Shown: positions 22,641 through 34,041 of the stretch, in pieces
How the letters are laid out: the number at the start of each line of letters is the position of its first letter
Position numbering within the stretch: the first letter of the stretch is position 1
NCBI GenBank assembly: GCA_964030475.1
Contig: CAXIPT010000007.1
Coordinates: forward strand, 5,422,124 to 5,486,123
Length of the DNA: 64,000 nt
Source: Tethya wilhelma
Taxonomy: Eukaryota; Porifera; Demospongiae; Tethyida; Tethyidae
Direction of reading: 5' to 3'
Notes under the pieces: generated by a model
The model's database searches: none
Seen by the model: the letters and a program-made list of their open reading frames with translations, nothing else
What the model was told of the DNA's origin: nothing
Program-made: the position numbers and the translations under genes

Positions 22641-23356
22641 GTGTGTGTGTGCGTGTGTGTGTGTGTGTCATCTATGTGCTATGTGTGTATCATAAAATCA
22701 ACTATAGGCACTTAAAATACAAGCTCATCTTCAGAACTGCTTGGCTAGTCGTCATGACCTGTTTCAATTTGAAAATTGTGAAGATCAGTATTTGAAGATT
22801 GATATTTCTCATTTGAGTAGTGATAGCCAACTGGTTGCAACTCTACACCCACTATCTGGCAGGGTATGAGACAAAGGACTATCAGGACACTGGTTTAAAA
22901 TTTTTAATTGTAGTAATACTTGTGGTGTCTTAAAAACCAGAATCCTTATACTAATGGTTATTTACACACAAATCAAGACTGTGAGTATGCTCCCTTTTTA
23001 CTTTCAGATAAAAATGTCAGATGTTGACTTTTGGAAGATCAATCCATCTACACTGAAGCTGAACCATGACACTTTCTTATACCCACCACGAGTTACAATG
23101 ACAGTTCGAATGAAGAGTGGACATAATGAGTGTAGCATACCAGTTTATATCACTGGCTCAACTGACAATAATCTTAATACCGAGATAATTTTACCACCAG
23201 GTAGAGCAAATAACTGTGGGGAAACACTTACATGTAGCATAGACTTTAGATTTGTTACAGTTCTTCAATACTATAGTTTATTGTTGTTTGTAGTATCTGC
23301 AAGAGCTAAAGTTGCTAGTCCAAGTACTGACTTACAGCCAGGTGAGAAGTTCCTAC

Positions 23357-23434
<78 letters not shown>

Positions 23435-23724
23435 TAATTAAAGCTCTAACAGAAAGGGAGCACATCAATATTCGTGGCTACATAAAAGCTTTGGATAAAC
23501 AGGACATTATTCTCCTTGGACAAGCTCTAGGACTGCTTCGTTCAAACCTCAAAAAGATGAAGACTCTTCCAGATGATATGATCGACTCTTGGCTAAATCA
23601 AGCAGATGATGTTATGGAAACAAGTGGCATTCCAACATGGACCAGTCTTTGTAAAGCACTAAAGAAAATTGATCAGTCAGGGATAGCAAATAAGATTGAG
23701 AAATGTACTGCTCAATCACTATAG
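21868..23724 (+). CDS. ZU5 - UPA-like - Death domain protein (UNC5/PIDD-type)
   Basis: Exons 21868-22572, 22708-22863, 23008-23200, 23294-23341 and 23453-23724 give 457 aa; an acceptor at 23444 would add three residues. Unlike its DED neighbours, its first two introns are phase 0. Residues about 45-130 match a ZU5 domain (DHDITIVIPPGAIPKG, GPFKFP, SPITVTLPHF). Residues about 150-350 occupy the place of the UPA domain. Residues about 368-457 look like a Death domain (LDKQDIILLGQALGLL, DDMIDSWLNQADDV, TWTSLCKALKKI). In UNC5 and PIDD this order supports autoinhibition and Death-domain assembly; here that is inferred. No signal peptide, Ig/TSP, LRR or transmembrane segment is visible, so it appears cytosolic unless 5' exons were missed. 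The intron before the Death domain is mostly (CA)n. Confidence 0.8.
22600..22669 (+). repeat. (TG)n microsatellite
   Basis: TG tract with occasional TGCG units, within the first intron of the ZU5-Death gene. Confidence 0.95.
23358..23432 (+). repeat. (CA)n tract next to an acceptor
   Basis: A pure CA tract fills most of the intron before the Death-domain exon, ending 11-20 bp before the possible acceptors. Confidence 0.95.
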
Positions 23725-24327
23725 GCACTAGAATGTGACATTTATTAGTCTAGAACAAACAGACTAGTACAGCATGCACTTCAATTATTGTTGTACACAC
23801 AGCATACACTTTATTTTTATAAAAGTTATAATGATCACTAGTTGTAATCAAGTTTGTTTAATGTATCAGTGTAGCATTCATGCCGCTAGTTTGCCTATGA
23901 TTTTCACTTATGGAAAGATCAGACACAACAAATTTACAGTAACATGAACACCATGGTGTGCATTGGATTGTATCTGTACATGTAATGGTATTCATGAAGG
24001 TATTATGGGCTTATACAACCTTAGTGTATGACTTCAGAGCCTTGCTAGGTTACTGTGATGGTATTTAGCAGCTGATTTATGTACATAATGGGCACACTTA
24101 ATTTCAGATATAAAGTTCAGAATTCATGAACAATGTAATTACTCCTGTACTAAACCACAAAAATTTCATTACAAACTGGCTGCACACCAGACTAATGAGT
24201 GAGTTTGAGTTGGAGGGATGGAGGACAGACTATGAATGAAATAACAAAGAGAGTTAGGTGGAGAGGAGCAACAACCTACAGTGCCATTTTGCATCACAAG
24301 TCACACACACACACACACACACAGATN

Positions 24328-24375
<48 letters not shown>

Positions 24376-24756
24376 ATTATATGTATGCATGCATGCAACA
24401 TGTTTTAGATGTGGATGTTTACTCAAAAACTTCAACTAACTATAATCATTCACATGAATAATGACCGAAAAGAATGCGGAAATGCCACAAATGACGTAAA
24501 TAAATTGCATGAATCTATTAATCTGTGATGTTTTTCCTGACAGCAAGATCAACAAAAAGTCTGTGAATTAAGTTTTAAATGAAACTCAAGGTATTTTTTC
24601 AATTACATCATCCAAAGAACATAAAGAATATATAAAAGGTGCTGTGCAAACAAACAAGTCTTGAGTTCACTCTATAGTTATAATATTATTATCTCATTGG
24701 ACAACTGGAAACAGTTAATCGAAATAACAATTTGAAAGCAAAAAAGAAAATCTATC
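23725..24756. other. Intergenic with (CA)n/(GA)n tracts
   Basis: No gene seen. Adjacent (AC)n (24302-24324) and (GA)n (24328-24371) tracts are joined by an N at 24327. Confidence 0.6.
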
Positions 24757-26360
24757 ATGGATCCAGAATTTTTGGTGAGATCCTTTCTCTATAGGATTTC
24801 AGACAATCTCCCAAAACAACAAAGCAATGGTCTTGTGTTGATCTGCGAACTACCAGAGACATTGAATGATGCGAATGTATTAGAAGTGGTAAAGGAATTG
24901 AAGAAAGGAAAAACTTTGGACGAATTAGCTACCACACTCAAAAGCATTAACCGAGTTGATTTAGCCAAGGAAGTTACTACTTTTGTCAAAAAGAACAAGC
25001 ATAAACTACCACCTGAATATTGCAAAGCAAAACCTACAAATCAGTGTGACATTGTTCTAGAGGAGATGAAACAACAATTGGATGTATTCAACCAAAACAT
25101 CACCAAGTTAGAGGAGACAGCAAATGCTGAGGGATACAAGCAAACTGAAAAGGTGCTGCATGATTATGCAAAGTCTGCCAAAAAGTTTACAAAGAAACTA
25201 GAAAAGATTTCAGAAGTGCTAACTAAAGATAAAGAAACTGCAAAGAAAATGTCAACTTACAATAGTGCTTCAAGTACAAGCAGTGAAGAGGCAAATGATG
25301 AAAATGGTCCTTCTGGATCTGGAGCTCAAGTCGAAAAACAACAGGGCAAATCCCCACTGTTTAATGAAACCATCATATCAAGGTCAAACAGTCCTCCAAG
25401 AAGCTTACCTGGATCTCCACATCTGAAGGCCAAACATTCTGGATCTGTGAGGGGAGCTCATGTTGAACTACTACAGGGATTAAATGAAACCATCGTCAGA
25501 TCAAACAGTCTTCCAAGAAGCTTAGCAGAATCTGCACGTCTGAAGGCTAAAGCTGCAACTAATTCGAATCCACAACCAGCAAAAAAATCAAGCATACAGT
25601 GCACAGAAGACCCCAGTTCTGGATTGGGCACAACAATAATGGCAACACCACCTTCAGTGAAGGACTGGGGTATAGGAACATCTGCACAACCAACATCACC
25701 CATTGTCCAAACATCAAGAATAGTAGCCGACAAACTATCTGATTCACCTCGACCCAAACCCAAAGTTAAACCCAAACCCCAAACCAAACCAGGTAAGCAA
25801 TTAAGCATTCCTAAACTTATTAAGTTCAATATAAATGTACATGTGAATGAGGTATACTGCTGATTTATTTTGCAATGCATGCAGTTGTCCAGACTGTTGC
25901 CAAGGAGCCCGCTGAGCACGAGAATGCTACCTACTCTGATCCTAATTCAGGAGATAGTGGAGTATATGTGTCTCATTCACTACCATCACTTCTAGGTAAA
26001 TCATATACAGTTACTTGCATGCTGTTAACAAAATTTAATGACCGTACAATGGTATTTTTAACTCAGATGATACTGACAACCCACCAGTGAAGGGTACTCA
26101 ACACCAAGAGCCACATTACGAAAATTTCCCACTAAAAGAAGGAGAACGTTTCATAAACGAAGAAGAACACTTGTATGAAGCAGTTTGTGATCTAGATCTA
26201 GATGTAGGACCAGGAAACACCGATTCCAAACCAATAGCCATGGGGAGATCTAGAGCTGCAAGCATGGATGGTAAGGGATAACAAGACATTGTATATATAA
26301 TAATTAATTACAACACTTTGTACTATCTTGCATTCTGCAGGTAAACTGCAAAATCCATAG
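24757..26360 (+). CDS. DED-containing adaptor-like protein 7 (paralogue of protein 6)
   Basis: Exons 24757-25792, 25885-25995, 26067-26270 and 26341-26360 encode 456 aa, all phase 1. The DED is at residues 5-79 with the RxDL motif as RVDL (66-69). The helical segment, duplicated RSNS(P/L)P blocks, Pro/Lys segment (RPKPKVKPKPQTKP), GDSGVYVSHSLPSLL and HYENFPL/LYEAVCDLD Tyr exon align with the gene at 19623, so the two are recent duplicates. In one of the two 14-3-3-like blocks SLP has become SPP. The final exon encodes only GKLQNP. Between the two copies lies the unrelated ZU5-Death gene, so the duplication either spanned or preceded its arrival. Confidence 0.85.
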
Positions 26361-26667
26361 AACTACAATTGTACACAGTGTTACACACATGCACAGTATA
26401 TATTCCCATAAATCGGCAATGATCGTCAAGCTAAAATGATCAATACGCGGGTATATACGTACGTAAGCGTTACACAAGGGCCACGTGCATTTCTGACGCA
26501 TGCGCACAATAAGGAAAGACCAACCTAGACCCACCCACCTCTAAATCTGAGCTGAAAAGGAACTGGGGGAAAACCAAGTTGGATCAAGACTTCATGCCGT
26601 GCCATGTATTTAAAGAAGTTCTGTTCAGGTCTTCCATGCTAAATTTGAACCTATCTGGCAAACAGCA
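26361..26667 (+). promoter_or_regulatory. Putative promoter with NRF1-like site
   Basis: An ACGCATGCGCAC motif at about 26496-26507, roughly 160 bp upstream of the next ATG, resembles an NRF1 site and parallels the one before DED gene 3. No gene in this gap. Confidence 0.4.
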
Positions 26668-28419
26668 ATGGCATACGAAGTTAAGAGTTTCTTGTTCAAG
26701 ATTTCTGAAAAACTTTCCACGAAGGAAAGCAATGCTCTTGTGAGAATTTACGAGCTGCCGGCGAAGCTCAGAGATCAAAGTGCCTTCGATGTCATACTAC
26801 AACTCGAGATGCAAGGAAGGTACAATAGACTGGAAGAACTAGCTAAGATACTCAAGGATATAAACAGAAATGATTTAGCAAAAGAGGTCAACAGCTTTGC
26901 CAAAAAGAATAAGAAGAAGCACACAAGCACGCAAACAAAAGACCGCAACGCCGCTAACGCAAATCTAGAGTGCGTTCTTGGAGTCACTAAGCTACAACAC
27001 GAAATACTTACGGATCAAATCGGAAGACTGTGGGATGCCGCCAATGATGCAGAACAGAGAAGAATCGAGGAACTTGTAGAGGAATTGAAGTTCACCAATG
27101 ATAATATGAACAAAAAATTTCACCACATCACTTCAGTATTGCAGTCTGTTATAGAAAAGCAGACAGCTGAACATAGCTTGTCACCTACTTCAAGCATATC
27201 CAGCACAAGTTCCAATGGTGAAGAGAGAAGTGCTAATCCTCTAGAAACTGAAATACATGCTAAGCAACAGAAATCACACAGTCTGCCCAGAGATTTGCCC
27301 GCAGGTATGCAAATCCTGGCAAAGCAGCCCTTACTTCCACCTCCAGTAAAGAGCAGGCCTGTCCAGTGCACAGAAACTCACAGTTCACAGCCTGCTGCAG
27401 GTGGACGTCAAAAGCCCATAATGGAACCAACATCACAGGTACATATGACACCTCTGACAAAGGCACAGGTACAACAAACGAAACTTAAGCCAACTCCCGC
27501 ACCAAAACCAGCAGTTAAACCGAAGCCTAGAGTGACAGGTAAGAAAAGATGATATTGTATGTTTTATCAGCTGTTGCATGCATGGCCTCAATGCTAATTG
27601 GTGTGAATCAGGCTTGACTCAAAACCACACAAACACATGCACATGTAGCTTCACTGCAACCACCAAAAGACAACAGACAGCAACCAGTTGGTTCAGTTCC
27701 AACACCGAGAACAGCTGTCATTCACATCAGTGAAGGCAATGACGATGATGATTACAGTGAGCTGACCTATGGTACTGGGGACAGTGGGTTCGCGGAGGCT
27801 GGTGAATTTCTCCGACCAGAGCTGAGAAGACACACACCAGTCAAGCCTCAAGAGCAGCTGCCACCAGGAGAGTATGCAGATCTGAATACAACTACTAAAG
27901 AGCCAGAGAGATATTACAAATCAACTCGAAATTGTCCACAGATGGAGGCCATTCGAGGTGAGATAGTATACAAGCTGTAGAGTGTACAATTTGAGTGTTA
28001 AGTATACCAATTCCATGGCAACTAACTTGCAGTAGCAATGTGAGCAAAGCCATAAAATGATAGAGTCTGATATGGTACACCACAGACAATGCAAACACAT
28101 ACCATTAGTCCACTTGCAACCACTGCATGGATGCATACAGTCAATGACAGCTGCAAGCAAAACGTAGCTAGTATGGAATGGATCTGCATGTATGCAGATA
28201 AGAAAACATCTGCTGCATCCTAATCGGCAATAGTTATGACAGCTTTGTGCTACCAATAATAATTTTCACACGGCATAATATTATACTATATTATGTGTAT
28301 ACAATCATTGTTTATTTTGATTCTCTAACACAAATACAGGGATAATGGTAGACCAAACGGCAAACAACAACGACAGTGATCACAACCCAGATCCAGAATA
28401 CATGAATGTTAGAAGATGA
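26668..28419 (+). CDS. DED-containing adaptor-like protein 8
   Basis: Exons 26668-27538, 27649-27957 and 28340-28419 encode 419 aa, all phase 1. The DED is at residues 4-80 with RNDL at 67-70, very like DED gene 3. A helical segment (LECVLGVTKLQ to MNKKFHHITSVL) spans about 100-160. One KSHSLPRDLP element corresponds to the 14-3-3-like blocks of genes 6 and 7. Exon 1 ends in a Pro/Lys segment (TPAPKPAVKPKPR). Exon 2 carries DDDYSELTYG, GDSGFAEAGEFL, GEYADL and RYYK. The last exon encodes PEYMNV, another YxN motif, right at the C-terminus. It is the last member of the array on the right. Adaptor role inferred. Confidence 0.85.
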
Positions 28420-31400
28420 TTATAGAACAAGCTAACAACTGAATGTTCTGTGTATACTTGAGCTTGATCATGATCGGGTATCTTCTTTTATGTCACACTA
28501 TTTTAATTTTTTCTCTATTCAATCATCAATTGTGATCTGTGTTTGGTGTACAGTAAATGTGGTGATGATTATAAAAATTCACTTTACAAAGTTTAACACA
28601 CTTATTTCTTTATTTCTGTCGAAATTGTTATTCATTCTTCACGTCATTACTAATCATGCATGTCTGGTTATCCATTGTTGACAGTATCACTTTACCATTG
28701 CGCACATGACTTGTATAACTCTACACCACTGTTCTCTTTGATCAAAACCTTAAAAGTTTCCTTCATTTTAACCTGGCTGTTATAACTAGCTCTCTATAGC
28801 TGCTGATAATTCAATTTCTGAATCAACTAAGTTACCTTGTCATTATTTATCTTTAATTCACTGATTATTCCACATTGTTAATCCATAACTGTTACAGCTG
28901 ATTAATAAAAATAAATTATCAAACTTAAACTGTTAATTCAAGCTTGGTCTGATCTGCATAATTATGTGAATGTTTAGTCTGTGATGACTTGTCAATCACA
29001 AACAATTAGCAGTACCATCAAGAAGCAATAACAATTAGCAAAATCTCAACCACGCATGCATTTCACACACATGCACACACGCATTATGGATATACACATG
29101 TCTTACAAGATCACAATGCATACATGGCATGGAACTATGGTGATTCACTGATCAATCCATGGCTTGAAGCTATTGTAGTGAAAGTCCTAGAACAAATCAT
29201 ACATCCGCCAACTGCCTATTAGAAACTTCACTCTCATTTCCTATATTCTACTGTGCCTGGAGTGGGAGTGTGCATGTGATTAGAGTACTAACAGCACAAG
29301 AAAAACTCACGGAGCCAGTCTGACCGTGTACAAAGATTACCTTCCCTTCAGTTACTGTGACAATAAGGAAGTTAATTGCTGGGTACATATAATATCCGTA
29401 GATTATGATTAGGGATAAGGGAGATATCTTTAAAAGAGACAAAATGCCCACGACCAAACATGGTCATATTGCAAGCCAGAGCTCATCATGAATATCTCAT
29501 GTACACACATGTAATCACGCAACCATCTGCATATCAATCTGTATAATATACTGGCTATAGCCACAAACCAACACAAACTAGCCTATTAAAGTAAATTGAC
29601 ACAAGATAGATTGAGATAGCAGTTAGCTGGCCTATATACATCCATCCATGCCTGTACCCAATACCACAGCGACTGCATGTGTGTGTGTGTGTGTGTGTGT
29701 GTGTAGTTTTGATAGACCATCATGGAGAATATTCAAACCATTCCACAACAATCCCCCCATTATAGTGGCAACAGGCACTGGGGGGACTACACACTATCAG
29801 CTGAATTGACCATATAAGGATGTTTCTCTTACGACCTTGCATCCAGTCGATTAAAAACATTCAATGTACTACGTACGTTACAGTGTTAATGTGTCCAAAG
29901 AGATGGCATTAGATTTGTTCACAAACTGAGTCAAGAATATGATAATAATAACAATACAAGCAGCTGTAGCTTGGTTCCATTGACTGTCGGTCAAAAGGTT
30001 CTTTTAATTTCCTTTTTGAAAATACTTCCCCAGGTGCTTCCCTCAAGGAAGCACACATACTGCTTGTCATGAGAAGTACTGTGTTTACCGTGATTCTCAC
30101 ACAGCTAGTCACATGTTATTTTGGCATATCCGGCATGTGGATATACACTAACTGTATTATAATGCAACCATGGTCTATCAACTTCCAGGCACTCGATGAT
30201 CTGACGTAAAATGATAACTATTGTGTTTACTCTCCATTTATAGAGCATCAAAACACACAATATCCAATACAACACAAATACAATGTACACATGCCTGCAA
30301 ATGATAGACCATACAGACAGAATGAGAGTGAATTTTGTGTTATATAGTGTGCCTTAGGTCTTGACATGTGACAATAAAAGAGCTATACTTACCAAGTCAT
30401 ATGGTCTATATAAATTCCTGCGTGCTCCAAATTGTTTGGAGGGAGCTTGGTGTTGGTGCAGGCAGAGGTGCTGGTTGCCTAGGGTTACCATTTTGATAGC
30501 ACTGTGAGTCCATCCCTCAATTGTGTTATTGTGGTTTGTGTGTGTACCTGATAGCTATGCAAACAAAAGCACTTGTGTGCCTGTACCTGCAGCTGGTTAC
30601 ATGTATGTATAGTGACTGAGCAATCCATCTGAGTGGCTCTAGGTAAGCAGCCACAGACATGCAGAGCCTCTGTGTGTCCATACAAAACATAAGTGATGAT
30701 TTACACAGCCTGAGAGCTTCAGTGTCATTACAACAACCACTACTACAGTCACCTCCAAGGCAGTAAACAACTAGTGAACTAAGTTCACACCACTTCCTTA
30801 CTAGTTATTAAATCATTAAAATCACATGCACATAAAAATTCCCAGTTCTCACAGAAATGACTAGATGTTCAAAATTTGTCCTAACTATGATAAACCACAG
30901 ACAAAATTAATAGAATTACACACATAAAGCTATCAAGTATGACCAATACAATGCAATATGATACCTTGCATGCATACAAATTGAAGCCCAAATAGCTCAT
31001 AAATAATGAGCCGTGCAGCTACACAAACAAGCAGCTGTGTATGGCCTCAAACTTTGTTTGACTTTATATAGACAAAAAAACTTGCAAAGAATACACAATA
31101 ACAATAGATTCTTAAACTATTATTTTCAATGATACGGCCATCAATAGCTCAATTACACATTTTAATCCATGCTAATATGGAAATCGTACAATCGACGCTT
31201 CTCAGCACAGCTGCAAATTATAGCTGAGAAACTGGATATGCATGCTCTGGGGATCGGCTAACAAAGATAATACTATGACTAGGACAACAAAGTTTAAAAC
31301 TATACACATTAATATTTACAAATATAGCACGATGTACGTGTATGTGTGTACGCTATAGCTGTTAGTATATAAGCACACTTCACAACGTATATGTACGAAC

Positions 31401-32928
31401 AATTGTTTGTATGACATTTCAATATCACCCAACGGTCTCTAAGTGTTAATCCCCTGGGATTTGCCCGTCCTAGTATATACTATAGTATCCACAGTACATA
31501 ATATACCATAATTCTAATACAGTGTGAGCGTATTAGAGGAATAAACATCATGCATTTCTATGGCCGGCAACGTTGCACTTTGCTTTTGTTTACTTGCGAT
31601 AGCTATATCGCAAACTAGTACAGTTACATCCACATGTCGTTGTTTACAAAAACATCAAATGTGTAAACTGTAGACGACTGACACAAAAGAAACACATCAA
31701 ATTTATCGTACAGCACACACACGATGGTAACACATAGCTAATCTAAATTTAATATAACTAAGCATGCTGTACATGCATTCATGAATGGTACACAACATTT
31801 GTGCACGCTTGTAACTAGTACAATTCCAAGAAAGTGCAAATTCAACCTCAAATTACCATATTAAGGCAAACTTTAAAGACCCCCCTACATACATATGTAC
31901 CCCCAGCCTTCACCTACACTGGTTTTGTATAGAAGATTTGAAAAAACCACCAAAAACCTTTGTGGTTCAGCGTTTCTAGTAAGCAATTAAATTTGATAGG
32001 GGTGATTCAATTTCCAACCACATACAATAAATAAATAAGTATTGTACACATAAATGCTTGGGGGAAAATTAATAAATCTATAGATACCTTATAAAGAAAA
32101 CCATGAAATTATACAACCACATGGAAAACTCAATCCTTTTATGCCATTACATAATAGAAAAAGTCATTGTACATTATGCAACATTACAATTACTATTAAC
32201 AGTAACTGGCAACAAACAAATTTGCCTGCTGTCTGTGGTTAGTCAAATGCTCATCATAGGACATTATGGTTGCATGTATGGATATGACACATCATTATGT
32301 AGTTACAATTATCGCCAACGTCACTCAAAGTCAGACAAAACACCATAATTTCAATGTTTGCAGACATTACTATAATATTATGGCGTACACATTTCAATAC
32401 TCTAACATTGCTAGCTTTCAGTACATAAGTGTGTCAAACTAACCACAACACACACTTCCTTGTACCACCAACTATTTGCATCATCATTCTAGGCCAGTTA
32501 TAAGCCGTGGTTACAATTCCACCGTCCAAACCAAACTGCCTTCAAAGTGCTTCATGTTTGTGTACATATCTATAAGGTTACTGATATCACTACTGAGGGA
32601 AAATCAAAAGGCTTTAATAAAGACCACTAATTATCGGGGAGTACATATTTTTGCCCATTAAGCTTGATAGAATGGGAAGAACCATATATAGTCACAGTTA
32701 TATAATCAGACAGCGTGCAGTGGTGCATAGGCTGGCATACTGTTCCATTTATGTTTCTGAGCTAGCCAGTCAACTGTCCAGAAGATAGTGTAGCAATTAT
32801 GCTGACATTGCTATACACAATTTTGCGTTGCTAATAAGAAATGGATTACCTAAACTACCCAGAAAGTTATATAACTATATATAACAAGACTGTGACACAG
32901 CAGCACTAGAACTTTGGTAATATGATGT

Positions 32929-33490
32929 ACCAAATGTTTTGATATTGGTTCCACTCAATGTACATAATATAATACCCTCAAGCTTCAACCACAACCACAT
33001 AAGGAATGAAAAAGTCAATTGATATCATAGATTTGGTGACCACACGCATTGCCATGACAACCAGACTACTCTTACCTACGGATCAAGAGGATATATTTGT
33101 AGCATAACAAATGGACCAAATGTTTTGATATTAGGTTGCACTCAATGTAAAAACAATATTATACCCTCAAGCTTCAACCACAACCGCATAAGCAGATGTT
33201 CGATTAGTAGATACTATAATCAATTATTTACGGAGTATCAATTTCGTGATTTGATTTTAAATATAGTTTAAGCTAGATTATAATTTTTACTTTCTGTAAG
33301 TGTGCGCCTATATAATGTTGGTGTGTTATATCAATAATACAATACTATACAATACAATAAGGAATTCACGAAAAAGTCAATTGATATCATAGATTCGGTG
33401 ACAAGTCGTTAGCTACACACATTGCCATGACAACCAGGCTACACTTACCATAATGGATCAAGAGGATATATTTGTAGCATAACAAACGGA
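32929..33490 (+). repeat. Interleaved two-module direct repeats
   Basis: Module X (begins ACCAAATGTTTTGATATT, ends near CCACAACC-CATAAG) occurs at 32929-33003 and 33116-33193. Module Y (AAAAAGTCAATTGATATCAT to GTAGCATAACAAA-GGA) occurs at 33009-33117 and 33371-33490. Non-coding. Confidence 0.8.
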
Positions 33491-33545
33491 TCTGGTATTT
33501 AGAAAGTTATTCAATTTTTGCTACCGGCATTCTCAAACCAGAACA
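33491..33545 (+). mobile_element. Fragment of family A MITE-like element
   Basis: Contains the terminal GGCATTCTCAAACCAGA block and adjacent sequence matching the complement of the left end of the copy at 43758. Confidence 0.6.
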
Positions 33546-33999
33546 TATTTTGAGGGAACCATGCATTTCCGTCCAGCAGGATAAGAGCAAAATAAAAAAA
33601 ATAAAAAAAAAACAAGTTTACTTAAAAGGTTGTACGTACATGTTAAAGTTCTGACCAACTTATGTTCTTCCAAATAAGCCATTATAGGTTAGCTCCAAAG
33701 TTAAGAAGTCATTCAACAGTGAAGCACTCCCGAATAAGAAAAGATACTCTATATCCTGTTGTGTCTTAACAACAATATTGGATGTTTTTTAATGGATGGA
33801 ATAGTTAAGCATATCACAACAACTGGATAATTAATGCTGATGCATAGCTATCCTTATGGCCCTGTAGATTAATCCCAATGGTATATTACATAGGAAATGC
33901 TCTCACAGCGGCCTCTCAGCCTAAGTACACTAAACTTAATACACACATACACTGGCTTTATGATAACGAAAGTCTCAGTTGTACAAAATTAAACTATAT

Positions 34000-34041
<42 letters not shown>

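Noticed and set aside
22595..22695. Cys/Val-rich C-terminus for the first ZU5 exon
   Set aside because: This is read-through into the (TG)n intron past a good GTACAA donor at 22573.
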